DNA from: Nautilus pompilius
Taxonomy: Eukaryota; Mollusca; Cephalopoda; Nautilida; Nautilidae
Reading direction: 5' to 3'
Length of the DNA: 64,000 nucleotides
NCBI GenBank assembly: GCA_018389105.1
Contig: JACATO010000688.1
Span: 102,001-166,000, forward strand
Below the pieces are notes generated by a model. That model saw only the letters and a program-made list of their open reading frames with translations, was not told the DNA's origin and ran no database searches. Of this stretch, positions 35,804-47,699 are shown in pieces; position 1 is the stretch's first letter; every line of letters begins with the position of its first letter. A program made the translations under genes and the position numbers.

Positions 35804-36068
35804 TTTACACATAACCCTGTCAGCATTGTCAGTCAGGTCGGGTAAAAGCTACAGCTCATGTAAGAGGGTAAATAAGAAAAATACGGGCTCCAGCTATCTG
35901 TCCCCTGAATGTCTGAAAGATTCAGCTACTAACTTAGCTGAAAACCGAGTCACCGCTGATGAACTTCAGTCAGCTGAAAATATCAGGCAACTGTCCACTC
36001 TCCCTCCACAAGGCCACGGCAAGGCACCAGTATCTTTGTTTAATCCAACTGGAGAATCCCAGCTGTAA
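35804..36068 (+). CDS. Candidate terminal coding exon, 88 codons
   Basis: An excellent splice acceptor (pyrimidine tract TTTCTTTTATCTTTTTTCCAC followed by AAAG) ends at 35803. From there a frame stays open for 88 codons to TAA at 36066-36068. The peptide is hydrophilic and Ser/Asn-rich, for example RSGKSYSSCKRVNKKNTGSS and AENRVTADELQSAENIRQ, and ends in TGESQL, which fits a class I PDZ-binding C-terminus (S-x-L). The codons are varied and not AT-driven, unlike most ORFs here. This would suit the cytoplasmic tail of a membrane protein or a scaffold protein. Upstream exons are not visible and the family is unknown. Confidence 0.4.
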
Positions 36069-36073
36069 AAACA

Positions 36074-36520
36074 TCAAATTCTCCAGCAGCAGCAGAAGAA
36101 AAGACTTTCTTTCTTTTTGCTTTTACAAGTAAACTTCACACTGTTAACCATGCCTAATGTCCGATGGCAAAGACGGAAACTGGCAGAAACAAGGTGCGTA
36201 CCTGACATCCTAGCCTTTGCAAAGTGCCAGAAACAATGGAAAAAAAAAGAGTCAGAATAAACAGTGAAGCCAGCAGCCACCTGCTGGAGAAAACTTTATT
36301 GGACTGGTGGTGGTGGGAACCTTTATCCAAAACAGAACAAACAAACAATGAGTTGTAGAGATGACCTTGAGAAACATCAATAAAATAAGATGTATAGTGA
36401 TGGTGGTTGACCTTTCAACTTGTACCATGTCTCTTCTTTGCTGTTGGTGAGGCAGTGAACATAAAAAGGTAACCAGGCTGATGAGAAATACAGAAGAAAA
36501 CACTTAACTGCAGCCACTCC
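36074..36520. other. Low-stop region, coding status unclear
   Basis: Three minus-strand frames of 64-83 codons overlap here, and a plus-strand ATG at 36150 opens 36 codons (MPNVRWQRRKLAETR, then on to TAA near 36260), crossing a strong splice-donor-like ACAAG|GTGCGT at about 36193. No single frame is convincing. It could be the 3' UTR of the preceding candidate exon. Confidence 0.2.
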
Positions 36521-36868
36521 GGACTACCCCACAGATTGAGATAAAACAGGAATTTCTATTAAGTTTGAAGCAACAAGAAAATAAAGATTAGTGCTTAATT
36601 TTTTTTACATCTTAATAAAGTGCATCTTAAAATGAAAAAAAGCAGCAGCTTATGTTGTGCGAATTTTTAACTTATGCAGTAAGAGAGAAAGCCTGCTGCT
36701 TTGGCAAGGACCAGAACTCTGCACTTTCCCTTTCAGCACATGCAACTCAAACAACATTTTGTTAATTTTTTACTCGATGAATTGACACAAACTGCACAGC
36801 ATAGATTCTACCTCTCTGATTTCGGGAATTTCCAGTTCTGTCGTATCTCCATTCACATCCCTTTTAGT

Positions 36869-36879
36869 CCCCCCCCCCC
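36869..36879. repeat. C11 homopolymer
   Basis: Run of eleven C, one of many G/C homopolymers in an otherwise AT-rich window. Confidence 0.9.
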
Positions 36880-36976
36880 GTTTCAGAGTTTTAAGAAATA
36901 ATCCCTGTGTCAGTCATCACTGGGCAAATGTCATGACCATCATCCACCAAAAACAAAGAGATCAAACTCCCCTTAC

Positions 36977-37074
36977 TCAAACCACAGGGGAATCAATCAC
37001 TTCTTCAACTTCCTCAGCTTCATTTGCACCACTGTTCTCCTGTCTTGAAATAAAACCAGTTTCAAGAGCACTTT
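36977..37074 (-). CDS. Candidate short terminal exon, about 31 codons
   Basis: On the minus strand an acceptor ACTTCCATTTGCCTCAG is followed by a frame (SALETGFISRQENSG, then ANEAEEVEEVIDSPVV) closed by TGA at 36979-36977. The acidic, polar composition looks like a protein C-terminus. The region is short enough for chance, and the plus strand is also open here (36933-37118). Confidence 0.2.
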
Positions 37075-37430
37075 CTGAGGCAAATGGAAGTTACTTCCTT
37101 CTAAGATTTGCTAAATGAAAAGCGTCCAATATGCCTGTAGTTATTAATAACCCATAAAACAAGCATTTCCGTAGTAGAATCTAAAGCAAAAACCAATTTG
37201 TGCAGGAAATGCTCCCTGTAGAGCTGCTTAATGCTACAAATGACATTAGATGATGATGATGAAAGTGATATTAAGGGTACAAAAATGTGATCCTTAAGTA
37301 TAAAGGATCTAATGTCACATCATGACAACTAACACTATCTACAAAAGGCAATATCATCTTCTGTTTTCTCATCCTATCACTGAAAGATCACGGTCAGTTT
37401 GCAAAAAACTGTTTGTAAGTAATCCAACCA

Positions 37431-37774
37431 TTAGACCTGCTTTAATAATAAGGGAATGCTTTTAGACAACAAGTGGTCTTGGTCTTCCTGACCAAAAGGT
37501 CTCACCAAGTCCAACCCCATTTGGTTAATGCGGCAGTGATGTAAAGCGTTCTCATACACCTTCTCCTCTTCTTTCTGTTTGGTTTTGTACAGGTTATTTT
37601 TTACCAGAGACCATGAAACGCTGTTGGCTGGATGCCCCCGGGTGACAACCCTGACGACAGCTTCCTCAGTGTATGCATCAGCAGCAGGTTTGACTCGTCA
37701 TTTTCATTAGATTTCTTTTCTTTTTCTTTGTGAACAATGGCTGTGTCTCGCTGCCCAGCAACTCGGGGATCCAT
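37431..37774 (-). pseudogene. Frameshifted ORF with possible HTH (psq/CENP-B-like) features
   Basis: On the minus strand an ATG at 37774 begins MDPRVAGQRDTAIVHKEKEK, rich in Lys/Glu. The sense then shifts frame near 37697 into an 88-codon open stretch ending at TAA, 37433-37431. That stretch contains AYTEEAVVRVVTRGHPA...SVSWSLVKNNLYKTKQ, then KEEEKVYENALHHCRINQMG and a Gln/Asp/Leu-rich end. A Tyr-Thr-Glu-Glu start, a small-residue helix and an EEE...L..C...G segment are loosely reminiscent of pipsqueak-type plus CENP-B-type helix-turn-helix domains of pogo-like transposases and their host derivatives. Immediately upstream (37957-37775) is another open stretch in the first frame. It could be a decayed transposase, or exons of a real minus-strand gene (a weak donor, GCAG|GTCTAA, follows). 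The family assignment is tentative. Confidence 0.35.
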
Positions 37775-38112
37775 TCAACACTTTCTCCATAACAAGTATT
37801 CTTTGGAAAGTTCATCAGGTTTAGCTTTCAATGGACAGTCATTTCTCAAAACTTTCTGGGCTTTTCCCCCGATTAAAACCATACACCCTTCTTCGCCAAA
37901 CACCTGCCGGCCCACCATCCCACTTCTCGCTTTCCCCCACCACACAAATCCATTCAAAATGTCCTTCCTTCTTTGTTTTGTTCTTTTTCATAATTCTGAA
38001 ACACAAGATTCATAAATCCCATGCTTCATTTCGACCAGCTTTTGAATCCTCAGTTTCTCCATGACGTTTAAAAACATTCACTTGCTCATGTAATGACCAC
38101 TCACAGTAGCCT

Positions 38113-38220
38113 TTATTTCTTAAAGAGCGAGTAACCGCTCATGTGTGGCGAGATCTCGGTCTCAAAGAGGTGAAAGTTCTTGTTAAAGCGGGAAACCCTG
38201 TGCACTGCACCTACATGTAA
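38113..38220 (-). CDS. Candidate short terminal exon
   Basis: On the minus strand an acceptor, GTTTGACTGCAATTTTCAG, is followed by 35 codons (LHVGAVHRVSRFNKNFH, LFETEISPHMSGYSLFKK) to a TAA that overlaps an AATAAA polyadenylation signal. The frame continues open upstream to 38373. The signal/stop overlap is the main attraction; the peptide is not recognised. Confidence 0.25.
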   Translation of the reverse strand, partial: LHVGAVHRVSRFNKNFHLFETEISPHMSGYSLFKK

Positions 38221-38379
38221 CTGAAAATTGCAGTCAAACATAATTTTTAACAATAGGAAGTATAAAGGAGAAAAAGAATTGGACTGTAAAATTGATTCTA
38301 TAACAATGGGAAGTGCTGATAAGCAGGTATTGCAAATGTATAGAAAACAAGTGCTAAAGTGATTTAAGTTCATTCACCT

Positions 38380-41300
38380 GATGAATACATCATCATATTT
38401 TTAAATAAAAAAGAGATTTTTTTCTTTAACTTAAATTGAAATAGGATAAAAGCAGCAAAGCCATTCTAGAAACTATGAAATTTTTAAGGGGCACCCTTAA
38501 TTATTCATGTTATGACCAATGAGAGTAAGTTGCACAGGCTGCTTGTGACCTTCTGGAAGATGATATAAAACAAAACATTCCCACAAGTTCTTGACAGATG
38601 GAGAGATACTTTGGTAAATTTTAGAACTCCTTTTCTGAGCTTAAATCTGTCTCTGAAGGAGCGTGATGGCTGCCAAGAACGCAATAGCATTAATCAGAAA
38701 CTCCTGGAAGTGCCCAGTCAAATCTGTAGTTAAATATCTCTGGCTCTCATGATTTTGTTGACCTTGGATGACATTGCCCAGTCATATTTTCTAATAATCA
38801 AACAGACCTCAAAGTAACTGTTTTCTTTATAGAAATCAAAAATACACTGCAACTTTAAAAAAAAAAAAAAATTCTGATATTTTCTACACATTAAGATCAA
38901 TGTGTTATTACTCTGACAGTGACTTAAAGGCATTCCACCTTTGATCATGACTGCAAGAGTTCTCTCAGATGTTCTGGAGCAAAGCTGGTATCAGCATCAC
39001 CACTGGCTTTGAAATGATGGATTGTTTCCAATGATTGTTGACTAGAAAAACAAATCATGCGGAAAATGGCACCACTAGTTTCTACATCACTGCTGTTTAA
39101 TAACATCATCGTTGGCGGTCTTAAAGTCAGGGACATTCTTTAGAAAATTTGATTCATCAATGATAAGGTCGGCATTTCATCAAACTCTAAAACATATTTC
39201 TCTACAATGTAGATAAGCGATTTCCCATCACAATTTATTAAAACAACGACTATCATTTTTACTCCACTTTATATATCAATCAATCAAACACAAAACGATA
39301 AGGTGAATTTTTGCAATTCTGCCCGCTATTTCCTTTTATATAAACCAATTTTTTGTGTTTTTTAATGCAGCTGGCTGTCCTGTTAAAAACTTTTCTGGTT
39401 TGTCATCTTATGGATATTCTTGATGCTACTTTTAACGTCAATAATTTCACAACAGAGGTAGGAAAGAGCTTCAAACCTGCTCCATAACTGCGGAGAGGGG
39501 GAAGTAAACTTTTACTATAGCAGCGGCCATGGCATCGTTCTGCTGGTAAACACTCCTCCACCCAGGGCTAATGAACGACTGACTGACTGCCAGTCTCACT
39601 TACAGAGAGATATTCAGTCAAAAAAAGCAGCTTTCAAAACATCCATAGCTAATTTAGAATTTATTTCTCTTTTTAATATTTTGGACCAGACTTTGTGAGG
39701 TACTTGTCCATATTTTGAAAGAACTTGTTAAATATATATATATATTGATGCAACTTATCTGAATTCTGATTTTCCATGCATTTTGTTATTATAACTTAAA
39801 GAAAAACATAAATACAGTATATTTTGTTTGCCAAAATGTGTTCTTTTCCATTCTGCTGTAAGGCTGGAGATGTTTTTTTTCTTCTTACCTAAAAGAAAAC
39901 AGCATTTTTTCACAGAAAGACAAATCATTAAAAATTTTACAATAGCATCACCTGACTGAACAGGTGTACTGAATCTAATAGACAGAATTTATTTACAAAG
40001 AGGAGAGATCTGAGCCGGTTGTTACAGCACCAGTAATTCCTAATTAGGTGCATAATAATTAAGATCAAACAAAATAAGTAAGAAAAAGGGACAATAATTA
40101 TACTAAGCTAACCAACCATATTTTGGCTATAAAAAGAACTGATAGTTCAAAATATTTTGTTTTACATTAAATTGATTTTCAGTGAAGTCTTTATATTTTT
40201 GTATTCAGTTAAATTTATCAGGTGGATGGTATGATGTCGATGATAGGATCTATAAAAAAAACTGAAAACATTTAAATTAAATATGCCTAGAATCAAACTT
40301 GGAAAAAAGCACGTAGTGCATCATGCATAGCATTTTCATGAATTCCCATAACAAAACCTTGAATATCTGTGGACTGGTAATGAATTACAATTTAAAAAAA
40401 AAAGAAGAAGAAGAATAGAGTGATTTTTAAAATCTAAATCAATAAAATCCAAAATCAAGTTGTGTAATTTTTCTTCTATTTTCTTATTTTCAAAGGAAAC
40501 GACAGAGTTTTCTGTCCTACCCAAATCCAATGAATTCCTAAACTTCTGTCCTTGAACGACGTGAACTTTAACTATGTTTTAATGCTTTGTCATTTTTCTT
40601 TTCTACAAAAAGTTACATTTCGGACGTTTAAGAAAAAAAGGTATCATTAGTTAATATTAATCAATTTTCCACTTGCATGAAATATTCATCAAACATTTTT
40701 TTTATCTAGAGAAACATGCAGCACTTATAGTTTATCTAAAACACTGGCCCTTATCTGTCCAAACAAGGAAGCTAAAGGGTTATCATCCTTGATAAGGTAG
40801 CGCATCCCATCCCTACTTTACTAAACAGTCATTCTCCAGGTGTTAATAAAACAAGGTAATTTCTAAATGCAATTAGAAGTTTTTGATCTGCCAGCTGGTT
40901 TTTTCCAGATGCCTTGACCTCTATTATGTCAGCTACAGGTTACTCATAACCATAACCTGTCAAAAATACTTATTTCATTTTTTAGGCTAATGTGAAACTG
41001 CATCATTATTCATTAATCGTACTGCCTTCTTATACCATTAACAAACCAGTCCCTGCTGATAGATATTCCAGGGTCAGTTATGGCATCTGCATTATCTTCT
41101 GTTCCTGCTGATAGTTATTTACCGTTATTTACCTTTATAGTAGTGTAATGGCTTACATCCATTTTTACTGAAGTGCTGGACCATGATGATAGATCGTCTT
41201 TCCTCTATAGCCAGAATAATAATGTAAACAACAGATTTGATAAATGTAGTTGCCAGAAACATACATTTGCTGGTTTAACAATGAAATGGGGCAGTTTAAT

Positions 41301-43970
41301 CCCACTTCATATAAATCTAATTTTCTTTACATCTCGAAGCTTACAAACTACAGTCCTCACCTGACTAAATACACTATACCATGTTAAATACTTGACTGTT
41401 CTGGGCAAAGAAGAAAGAACCTTTTGCATGGTGACAAGATCAGAAGAAAGTGACATTCAAAACTTAAACATTTAACCCAGTTACGGTCGGTCACCTACTT
41501 GGATTTCATACAAACACATTTCAAAAGAACTTTTCTTTTTTAATGTTCCTGCTTAGTACCACTTCTGAATTAACAGGGTTAACACTCACATAAATAATGC
41601 AAGGTTGCTTCAACTAACACATCTTCTTAACCATTTAAATCAACGTTCTGAAAAGAATATTTGGGGGAAAAGAAGTTACCAGTCATTAACCTAAATTTTA
41701 AAATGCATAGAAAATAATTTTAAACATTAACAAAGTGAAGGGGAAAAAAAATTATTAATTAAATTCTTTAGATTTGTATCCTTTCATTTGGCAAAGCATG
41801 GCAATAAGGCCTTCAAAAGTCCTCCTCTGACACTGGATAGAATCAATTAAAAGAATTTTATCAAAACATCACATTGTTGTGGTACAAACTCATAAGTCAC
41901 TGGATTTTTAATTAAATCTTTCAGTTCACCACACAATGAAAACACTTTCCAGTGCGCACTGATATAATCTTGCTTTGCTTTTGATGTGAACTTAAATTTG
42001 TACTTCAGAATTTAGAAGCTAGACCCAGAATGCCAATATTTCTATGCTACATTTTGCTTCAACAACTTAACAGGGAATAAATACATCTTCATCCTTCATC
42101 AGAATATCACAGAAAACCCACCCAAAGTCTTTGTTTCTAGGTCCGACATGGGTTTGGCAATGCAGTAGTGAAGCCAGTTTGAAATCCATATTACGGTAAT
42201 GAGGGGAATTAACAGCATTTGAAAAATGAAATTACATTATTTATTGACCAAATAATTGAGAAAATTAAAAGTAATATAACATACAAACAAATTTAATTTA
42301 AGCAAAGTGCAAAAAAAATATTCAGAGAGAAACACTGCTGACTACAGAATTTCTTAACGTTTGTTTGCCACCAGGTTTTAAAAGTAACGGTACTTCAGCA
42401 CTTAAACAAACCTGATTACTTTCCAACTTAAATCCGAAAGAAAGGTAACCAAGCCATCCATGGACAATAATGCAGTGAGTGGCAATGCACCTGGGAATCC
42501 AGAGTTGCAGCTGTCTCAGTTTCTTTCACTCTCATATCCATCATCTAATATGATTCAGTGCACTAAATACTCTGGTTCTACCAAACCGTGAACACAAGCA
42601 TGAGCTGGTATTTTCCTTAGATTAGCACATAGTTGTATGAGAACACGTAAAACCAAACATAATTTAAGTACAAATCAGGTTTTGAGGAGAAACATAAAGC
42701 TTACGTATGTTAAAAGTAAACTTCCAAAATTCCGATTGTTTGTTCATGATCAATAAATAAATCCATTCATGTGCAAGAATGTAGCAAATGTTCCATGCAT
42801 TGGAATACATGAGCATAAAAACGTTTTCCTGAAGAGAGTTCCGACCCAAGCAAGCTGTAGAAGTAGGCATCACCTACACAGAATAAAACAAGCAAAAACA
42901 ACACAAAAAACTAGTTTCTTTCTTACAATAATTCAAAAAAAATAACTAATTTCTTTGTAGGGTTCCCTTAGTAATTATAAGAACAAAACCCCACCCCAAA
43001 ACTATTATAATAATTAACATTTTAAAATATCATCAAATGTGAATTATACTTTCTATGCCATTATTCAGTATTTAAACTTTGTTATCTAAGACGCATCGTT
43101 GGGTAATTTCTAGATAAATAAAATATAATAAACTCTTGTCAGGTTGGGATTCATCCTGCAGACACCTGAGACATGATAGAGCCCCCCCTCCCTGGCAGTA
43201 CAGTTGTGGATGGACAGACAGGCAGGTAGGTCATTAGGTACTGCACCTGCCATCTTGTGGTCCTCATCTTCTCTACTTTTTTTTTTGTAACTGTACTTCA
43301 AAATATCTTTAGTACCTTAAAATTTTATTTTTTATCAATTTTGAGAGAATTTTCAGATTTCAGTTTTCCTTGTCATTCAGACTGAAAGTTTTATAATAAT
43401 GACAATATATTTATTAGGTAATAATTAGTAATTTTAAGAAATCCAAATGTCAATGTCACTCAAGTCTTGTCTGTATAATTATTCACTTTGTTTAATTGCT
43501 ATTAATAAACTTCAAACATTTTTAGGATATGACATAACATACACAGGTTATTTAATAATAGAACTTATGAAAAAAACTCAAAAATGGCAATCCATGAGAT
43601 ATATTAAAGCCTGATTAAAGAATATCCACATAAACTTTGCTCAATCCAGAAAATGCAGACTTTGGAGTGAGAGGGTGGCTGTTAGAGTTGTTAACAATAT
43701 ATTTCTTAATAGAGGCAGTGTTAGAAATCTTTAAAAGTTGTCTAATGTGAAAATAAATCTTATACTAAGAATTGTACTTTTTGGAGTGGAGTTTGCATAC
43801 ATTGTCTTAATTAAATAAATCTATAACCTGGGCCAATCAGTTTGACCCATTCAGTTATTTTAAGCATTTCATGCTTCTTTTTTAACATGAAGGCCAGGCA
43901 AAATGTTTTGGTCTATTGATTAATTATTAAAAGACATGATAAAGAAAGATTACAAAACAAAACCTGAAAT
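38380..43970. other. AT-rich non-coding stretch
   Basis: No supportable gene in 5.6 kb. A block at about 40740-40960 is less repetitive (AAGGGTTATCATCC, GATCTGCCAGCTGG, CATAACCTGTCAAA) and might be regulatory. An A run lies near 38857-38870 and a (TA)n run near 39730-39745. ORFs of 60-70 codons show no domain. Confidence 0.45.
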
Positions 43971-43984
43971 TGTAACAACAAAAA

Positions 43985-44795
43985 TGTGTTAAAACTCCAG
44001 GCCCTTTTTTTCTTCTTCTAATGCCTTGCACGATGAAATATTTCCCCAAGCCTCCTTAATGACTTTCTGCAATTCTTCTCCATCCTTTGGATGACTTTTT
44101 GCGATATATTGCTCTATCAATGTCCATCTGTTCTCATTTGAGATTTAAATTAAGAAAGATTCCAGGCCAAAGATGGAATTCCTCAAAATCTGTTTTTAAA
44201 AATATTCAAATAGCAATTTATATTCGTTGCAGCTCCTTTTGGTAAGATTATCAAATTGTCTCTGCCATTTAAAAGAAAAAAATTGGGTTCATATGTCAAT
44301 ACTGTCGGGATGCTTTTGGATTGGTAAAATAGTTTATCTTACCTGATTTTTTTCTGGGTCTCAAAGCATCACAATTACAAAAATATGAACAGAACTTTTA
44401 TTGGTAAATATTACCTTGCTCCTATTTTGGTATCCTTACAAAATTAAAGTCACTTTTATCCATGTATGGCAGAAAAATGTTATTCTGGAAGAATGGGCTA
44501 ACAGATGAATCCTGCATCTTGGCAATGCTTTCTTCCAATTCTCTACCTAACTTACCACTTGAAGCACACCTGCCCTCCTGATAACTTGCCAAAACCTGCT
44601 CTACCCTCAATGATAGTTTGTTTTTTTTTTTGTTCTTTTCTTATGTAAAGAGGTGGACCAACAACAAAAAAGTGTCCGGTTTTTTTAGTCAATGCAGTAA
44701 CCCTGCGAACAGTTCTCGCTGAGCGACCAAATTTTTCAGCGATTTCTGAACATGTCAGACCCCTTCTGACATATGCATCAATTGGTTGTCAATCA
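43985..44795 (-). pseudogene. Decayed Tc1-like transposase
   Basis: Readable in pieces on the minus strand. The N-terminal HTH is RRGLTCSEIAEKFGRSARTV (about 44770-44700), followed by RRVTALTKKTG. The catalytic-domain remnants are LILPKGAATNINCYLNIF (about 44250-44200) and WPGIFLNLNL..ENRWTLIEQYIAKSHP (44169-44090), matching the WPG.SPDLNPIEN.W motif of IS630/Tc1/mariner transposases. A C-terminal helix, ELQKVIKEAWGNIS, is near 44065-44025. The QQD.AP.H block is missing or unreadable, and stops and frameshifts are present. No inverted terminal repeats were found by eye. Confidence 0.8.
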
Positions 44796-44804
44796 AGCAC
44801 TTCT

Positions 44805-44813
44805 CCCCCCCCC
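44805..44813. repeat. C9 homopolymer
   Basis: Run of nine C immediately upstream, in transcript sense, of the decayed Tc1-like HTH. Confidence 0.9.
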
Positions 44814-46192
44814 AAATTTAGGATTTATATTTTCCTGTTAAAATACTATTTCAACAATGACTAAAGCTGTTGATGCATGTAGCTGTTTCTATAAATTGAA
44901 AAGTTATGAAGAAATCTCCAGGATTTTCTAAATGGAATGAAAAGTTCCAACAGATTTCAGAACAAAACAGAAAGATCAGGAGCCAACTAAACCAGTATAT
45001 GATAGAAAATTCTAGAATATTCTGTGTAATGTAATTATTTTTATTGTTGCAAATATCACCTATTAATTTTCGAACTGCCATTTCCCGTGTATTAGGTGTT
45101 AATTCCCCCCCTTTTTTTTTTAGTTTTTATCGTATGAATAGGAAGAGCAATTTCATTGGTGGACATTTCTTGTGCATTTAGATTGAAGACTTTATTGAAA
45201 ATTACCAGGTGACCGGCCGAGTTGTATTTCCCTAAGGTTATTAGCTGTCAGGAGCTAATATGCACACAAATTTGTGGCGATGCAGCAATCAGTGGACTTT
45301 ATTTTCACTAGCATAAGAATAAAAGTGCAAGCTTAAATGAGAGAGAGAGAATCCTCTGTAGACGTTTTTGTAATCCATGAATACTTTATGGATTAGTGTG
45401 ATAACAGGAATTAATGGAATCAACACTAGAATTAGCATCAAGCAAAATCAACTTTAATTTTTACCTTCTATCGCCTTCCCTGCCTGGTCACAAGCGAGTT
45501 TATTTAAGCCTGCCATAACACATCTATTTGTTTACACTGCATCTTTGCTGCAATAGATAAACTGAATATTTCTACCCAGGAATCTCACTTTAATTCAACC
45601 TATAATGTGGATTACACAGTTGTATTGTTAACTGTACTGATCTACAAAAATCGAGTGGAATGTATTTCAAAGATTTATTTCACTTCCTCTTCTTCTTCAA
45701 ATAAACATCAGTTTTCTTTCAATGATTTATAGCATTTCCACCATATGCAAGATTTTCATTAATTCAGTTATTATAGTTTTTGATAATATAAATTTTTAAA
45801 AAAAATAAAACAGCAGAAATATGAGACAATGGGTAAGGAACGGTGTAGAATTTTTTTTTTTAAAAAACAAGGCAGAGCTAACCACCTCACTGCCATGTTA
45901 CAACTGGTTAGATTTAGTGTGCACTGATAAATACCATCAACGACCACACTAACTAAAGTAAGGACATCAAACGACGGCAGCTTGGTAAAACACATACACA
46001 AGAGAAACTATTTGCATTTTTGTTTTTTTCCATTTTCAACATTATTTAGTTCTGAACAGACTCTGGAAATAATACAAAACCAAAGAAGTCAATCAATCGG
46101 ATTCAATGTCAGCCGGACTGAAGATAAGCACTCTGTGCCAATTTCGAAAACAACTGATTTCTTCTAACACTGCATAAATTACTCTTACATTT
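44814..46192. other. AT-rich non-coding stretch
   Basis: No gene seen. It includes an inverted repeat TTAGCT-GTCAGG-AGCTAA near 45240-45257, C7 at 45105-45111 and a minus-strand partial A-box-like TGGCAGTGAGGTGGTTAGC near 45880-45900 without a B box. Confidence 0.45.
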
Positions 46193-46210
46193 CCCCCCCC
46201 CCCCCCCCCC
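46193..46210. repeat. C18 homopolymer
   Basis: Eighteen consecutive C, the longest G/C run in the window. The opposite strand is G18, able in principle to form a G-quadruplex. Exact length is prone to sequencing error. Confidence 0.85.
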
Positions 46211-46985
46211 GATTACGATAGCTAGCGAAGTTTGTACAACTGCTTCCGGTCAGGTAATACTCACCCACTGATAAATATGCCAGCCCATCCACCATACAGA
46301 TTTATTATTGTATTTTCAGATGATCCACAATCATTCCAAACCTGCGCTTTCACATTTTCCTCTCTCTCTTTTTGTAATATCTGTTACATGCAATTAAAAT
46401 TTGTTTTGTTACTGGTATCAAAAACATTCTCCTCCTCCTATTATTATTATTTATCTGTGAGTCATTATTCAATAAGTTAGAAAGGTCACAGTCGCACCAA
46501 ATGTATCTCCTGAAACTATTTCAACACACATCCAATTGGTTTTCCAGGTTTTATTTCTCCCAACGAAAAGCAATCCACACATTTACAAATGGATCACTCA
46601 AAATCCATTTTATTTGGCCTTATGGTAAATATTTTATCCCCTTTTATTTAATTCCAGTTGTTTTTTTTTTTGTTTATTTTAAAAAAGAAAGGCAAACTTA
46701 TGTAAATGAAGAAACCATCATTTATGGTTTTGGGTAGAGGAGACTTGTACCTGACTTTCCCTAAAATATCTCAGGCCAAAACCAGGTGATTAATCATCAC
46801 AGAGATATTGCTGATGCACACCTGCCCAGCCTGCCATACCCTACTGCATGCATCTCCTCCACCTAATTATTTCTCCCATAATTAAAAAAAGAAAAAAAAA
46901 ACTATAAGATTTTCCTAATTATTTTCAGGCAGTAAATCATTTTCCTAATCTATTTATAACATTTTCATTTCATTCATTCATCATC

Positions 46986-47036
<51 letters not shown>

Positions 47037-47046
47037 TAATAATAAT
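46986..47046. repeat. (AAT)n microsatellite
   Basis: About twenty AAT units with one interruption near 47031. Translated in one minus-strand frame it gives a poly-isoleucine artefact. Confidence 0.95.
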
Positions 47047-47281
47047 CCTACATGTACAGTAACATGACAAGGGAGAAAGTCATAATAGTCTAAAATGATA
47101 TCTTCATAACTCTTCATGTAAATGGGAAAATTCCTCTGGAAATCATACTCCAATCCATAATAGTTTTTTTCCTGTAGTTCATCAGATTTTATCATGCAGT
47201 GGGTTAACATCACTTTTCTTTTACTTTGGTTTCAAGGCGCTGTTTTTGGTATGGAAACTAGCAGCAGCAGCTATAATCAGA

Positions 47282-47490
47282 CTAGGAGTGAACTTTACTG
47301 GGTACAGAAATTCCTTCATCCGAATCAGTTAGGAAGTCAGATAACAATGACACTATTAGGTTTCTGCAGTTAAGAAAATCTGACTTTTCTTCATCATCAA
47401 CTAATTGGTTTGGCACCTGAACCTGGCCACAAAACAAGAGACAGGATCTGCCTGCCTGCCCAGGAGGACACTCTACTTCTTTCTCTTTGG
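47282..47490 (-). CDS. Candidate terminal coding exon, about 69 codons
   Basis: On the minus strand a textbook acceptor, CCTTTGTTTCCTTTCACAG, ends opposite 47491. The exon then runs CC AAA GAG AAA to TAG at 47284-47282. Peptide pieces include KEKEVECPPGQAGRSCLL, FCGQVQVPNQLVDDEEK and LLSDFLTDSDEGISVPSK, with a cysteine-rich start and an acidic middle. The same frame continues open upstream to 47698, giving the longest ORF in the window (138 codons), but the splice acceptor suggests only this part matters. No family recognised and no partner exon identified. Confidence 0.35.
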
Positions 47491-47699
47491 CTGTGAAAGG
47501 AAACAAAGGATTTGAAGGTGAGAAACGACAAACGCTCATAGTGAAGTCAGAGAATGATGTGCAAACTATATATTTTATTGTATGATCAGCAGGGTTGGAA
47601 ATAAAGTTTACCAACTTTGCTTTGAGACTGGTCTCTGGTGTTGATGTAACAAAGAAAATCATAATAGCCCATAATGTATTTGACGTCATCAACACCATT

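Noticed and set aside
45875..45905. A-box-like TGGCAGTGAGGTGGTTAGC on the minus strand
   Set aside because: No B box follows; the sequence turns into an A/T homopolymer, so a tRNA or SINE call is not supported.
46974..47213. 79-codon minus-strand ORF with a poly-isoleucine end
   Set aside because: The isoleucine run is simply the (AAT)n microsatellite read in one frame; the rest shows no domain.
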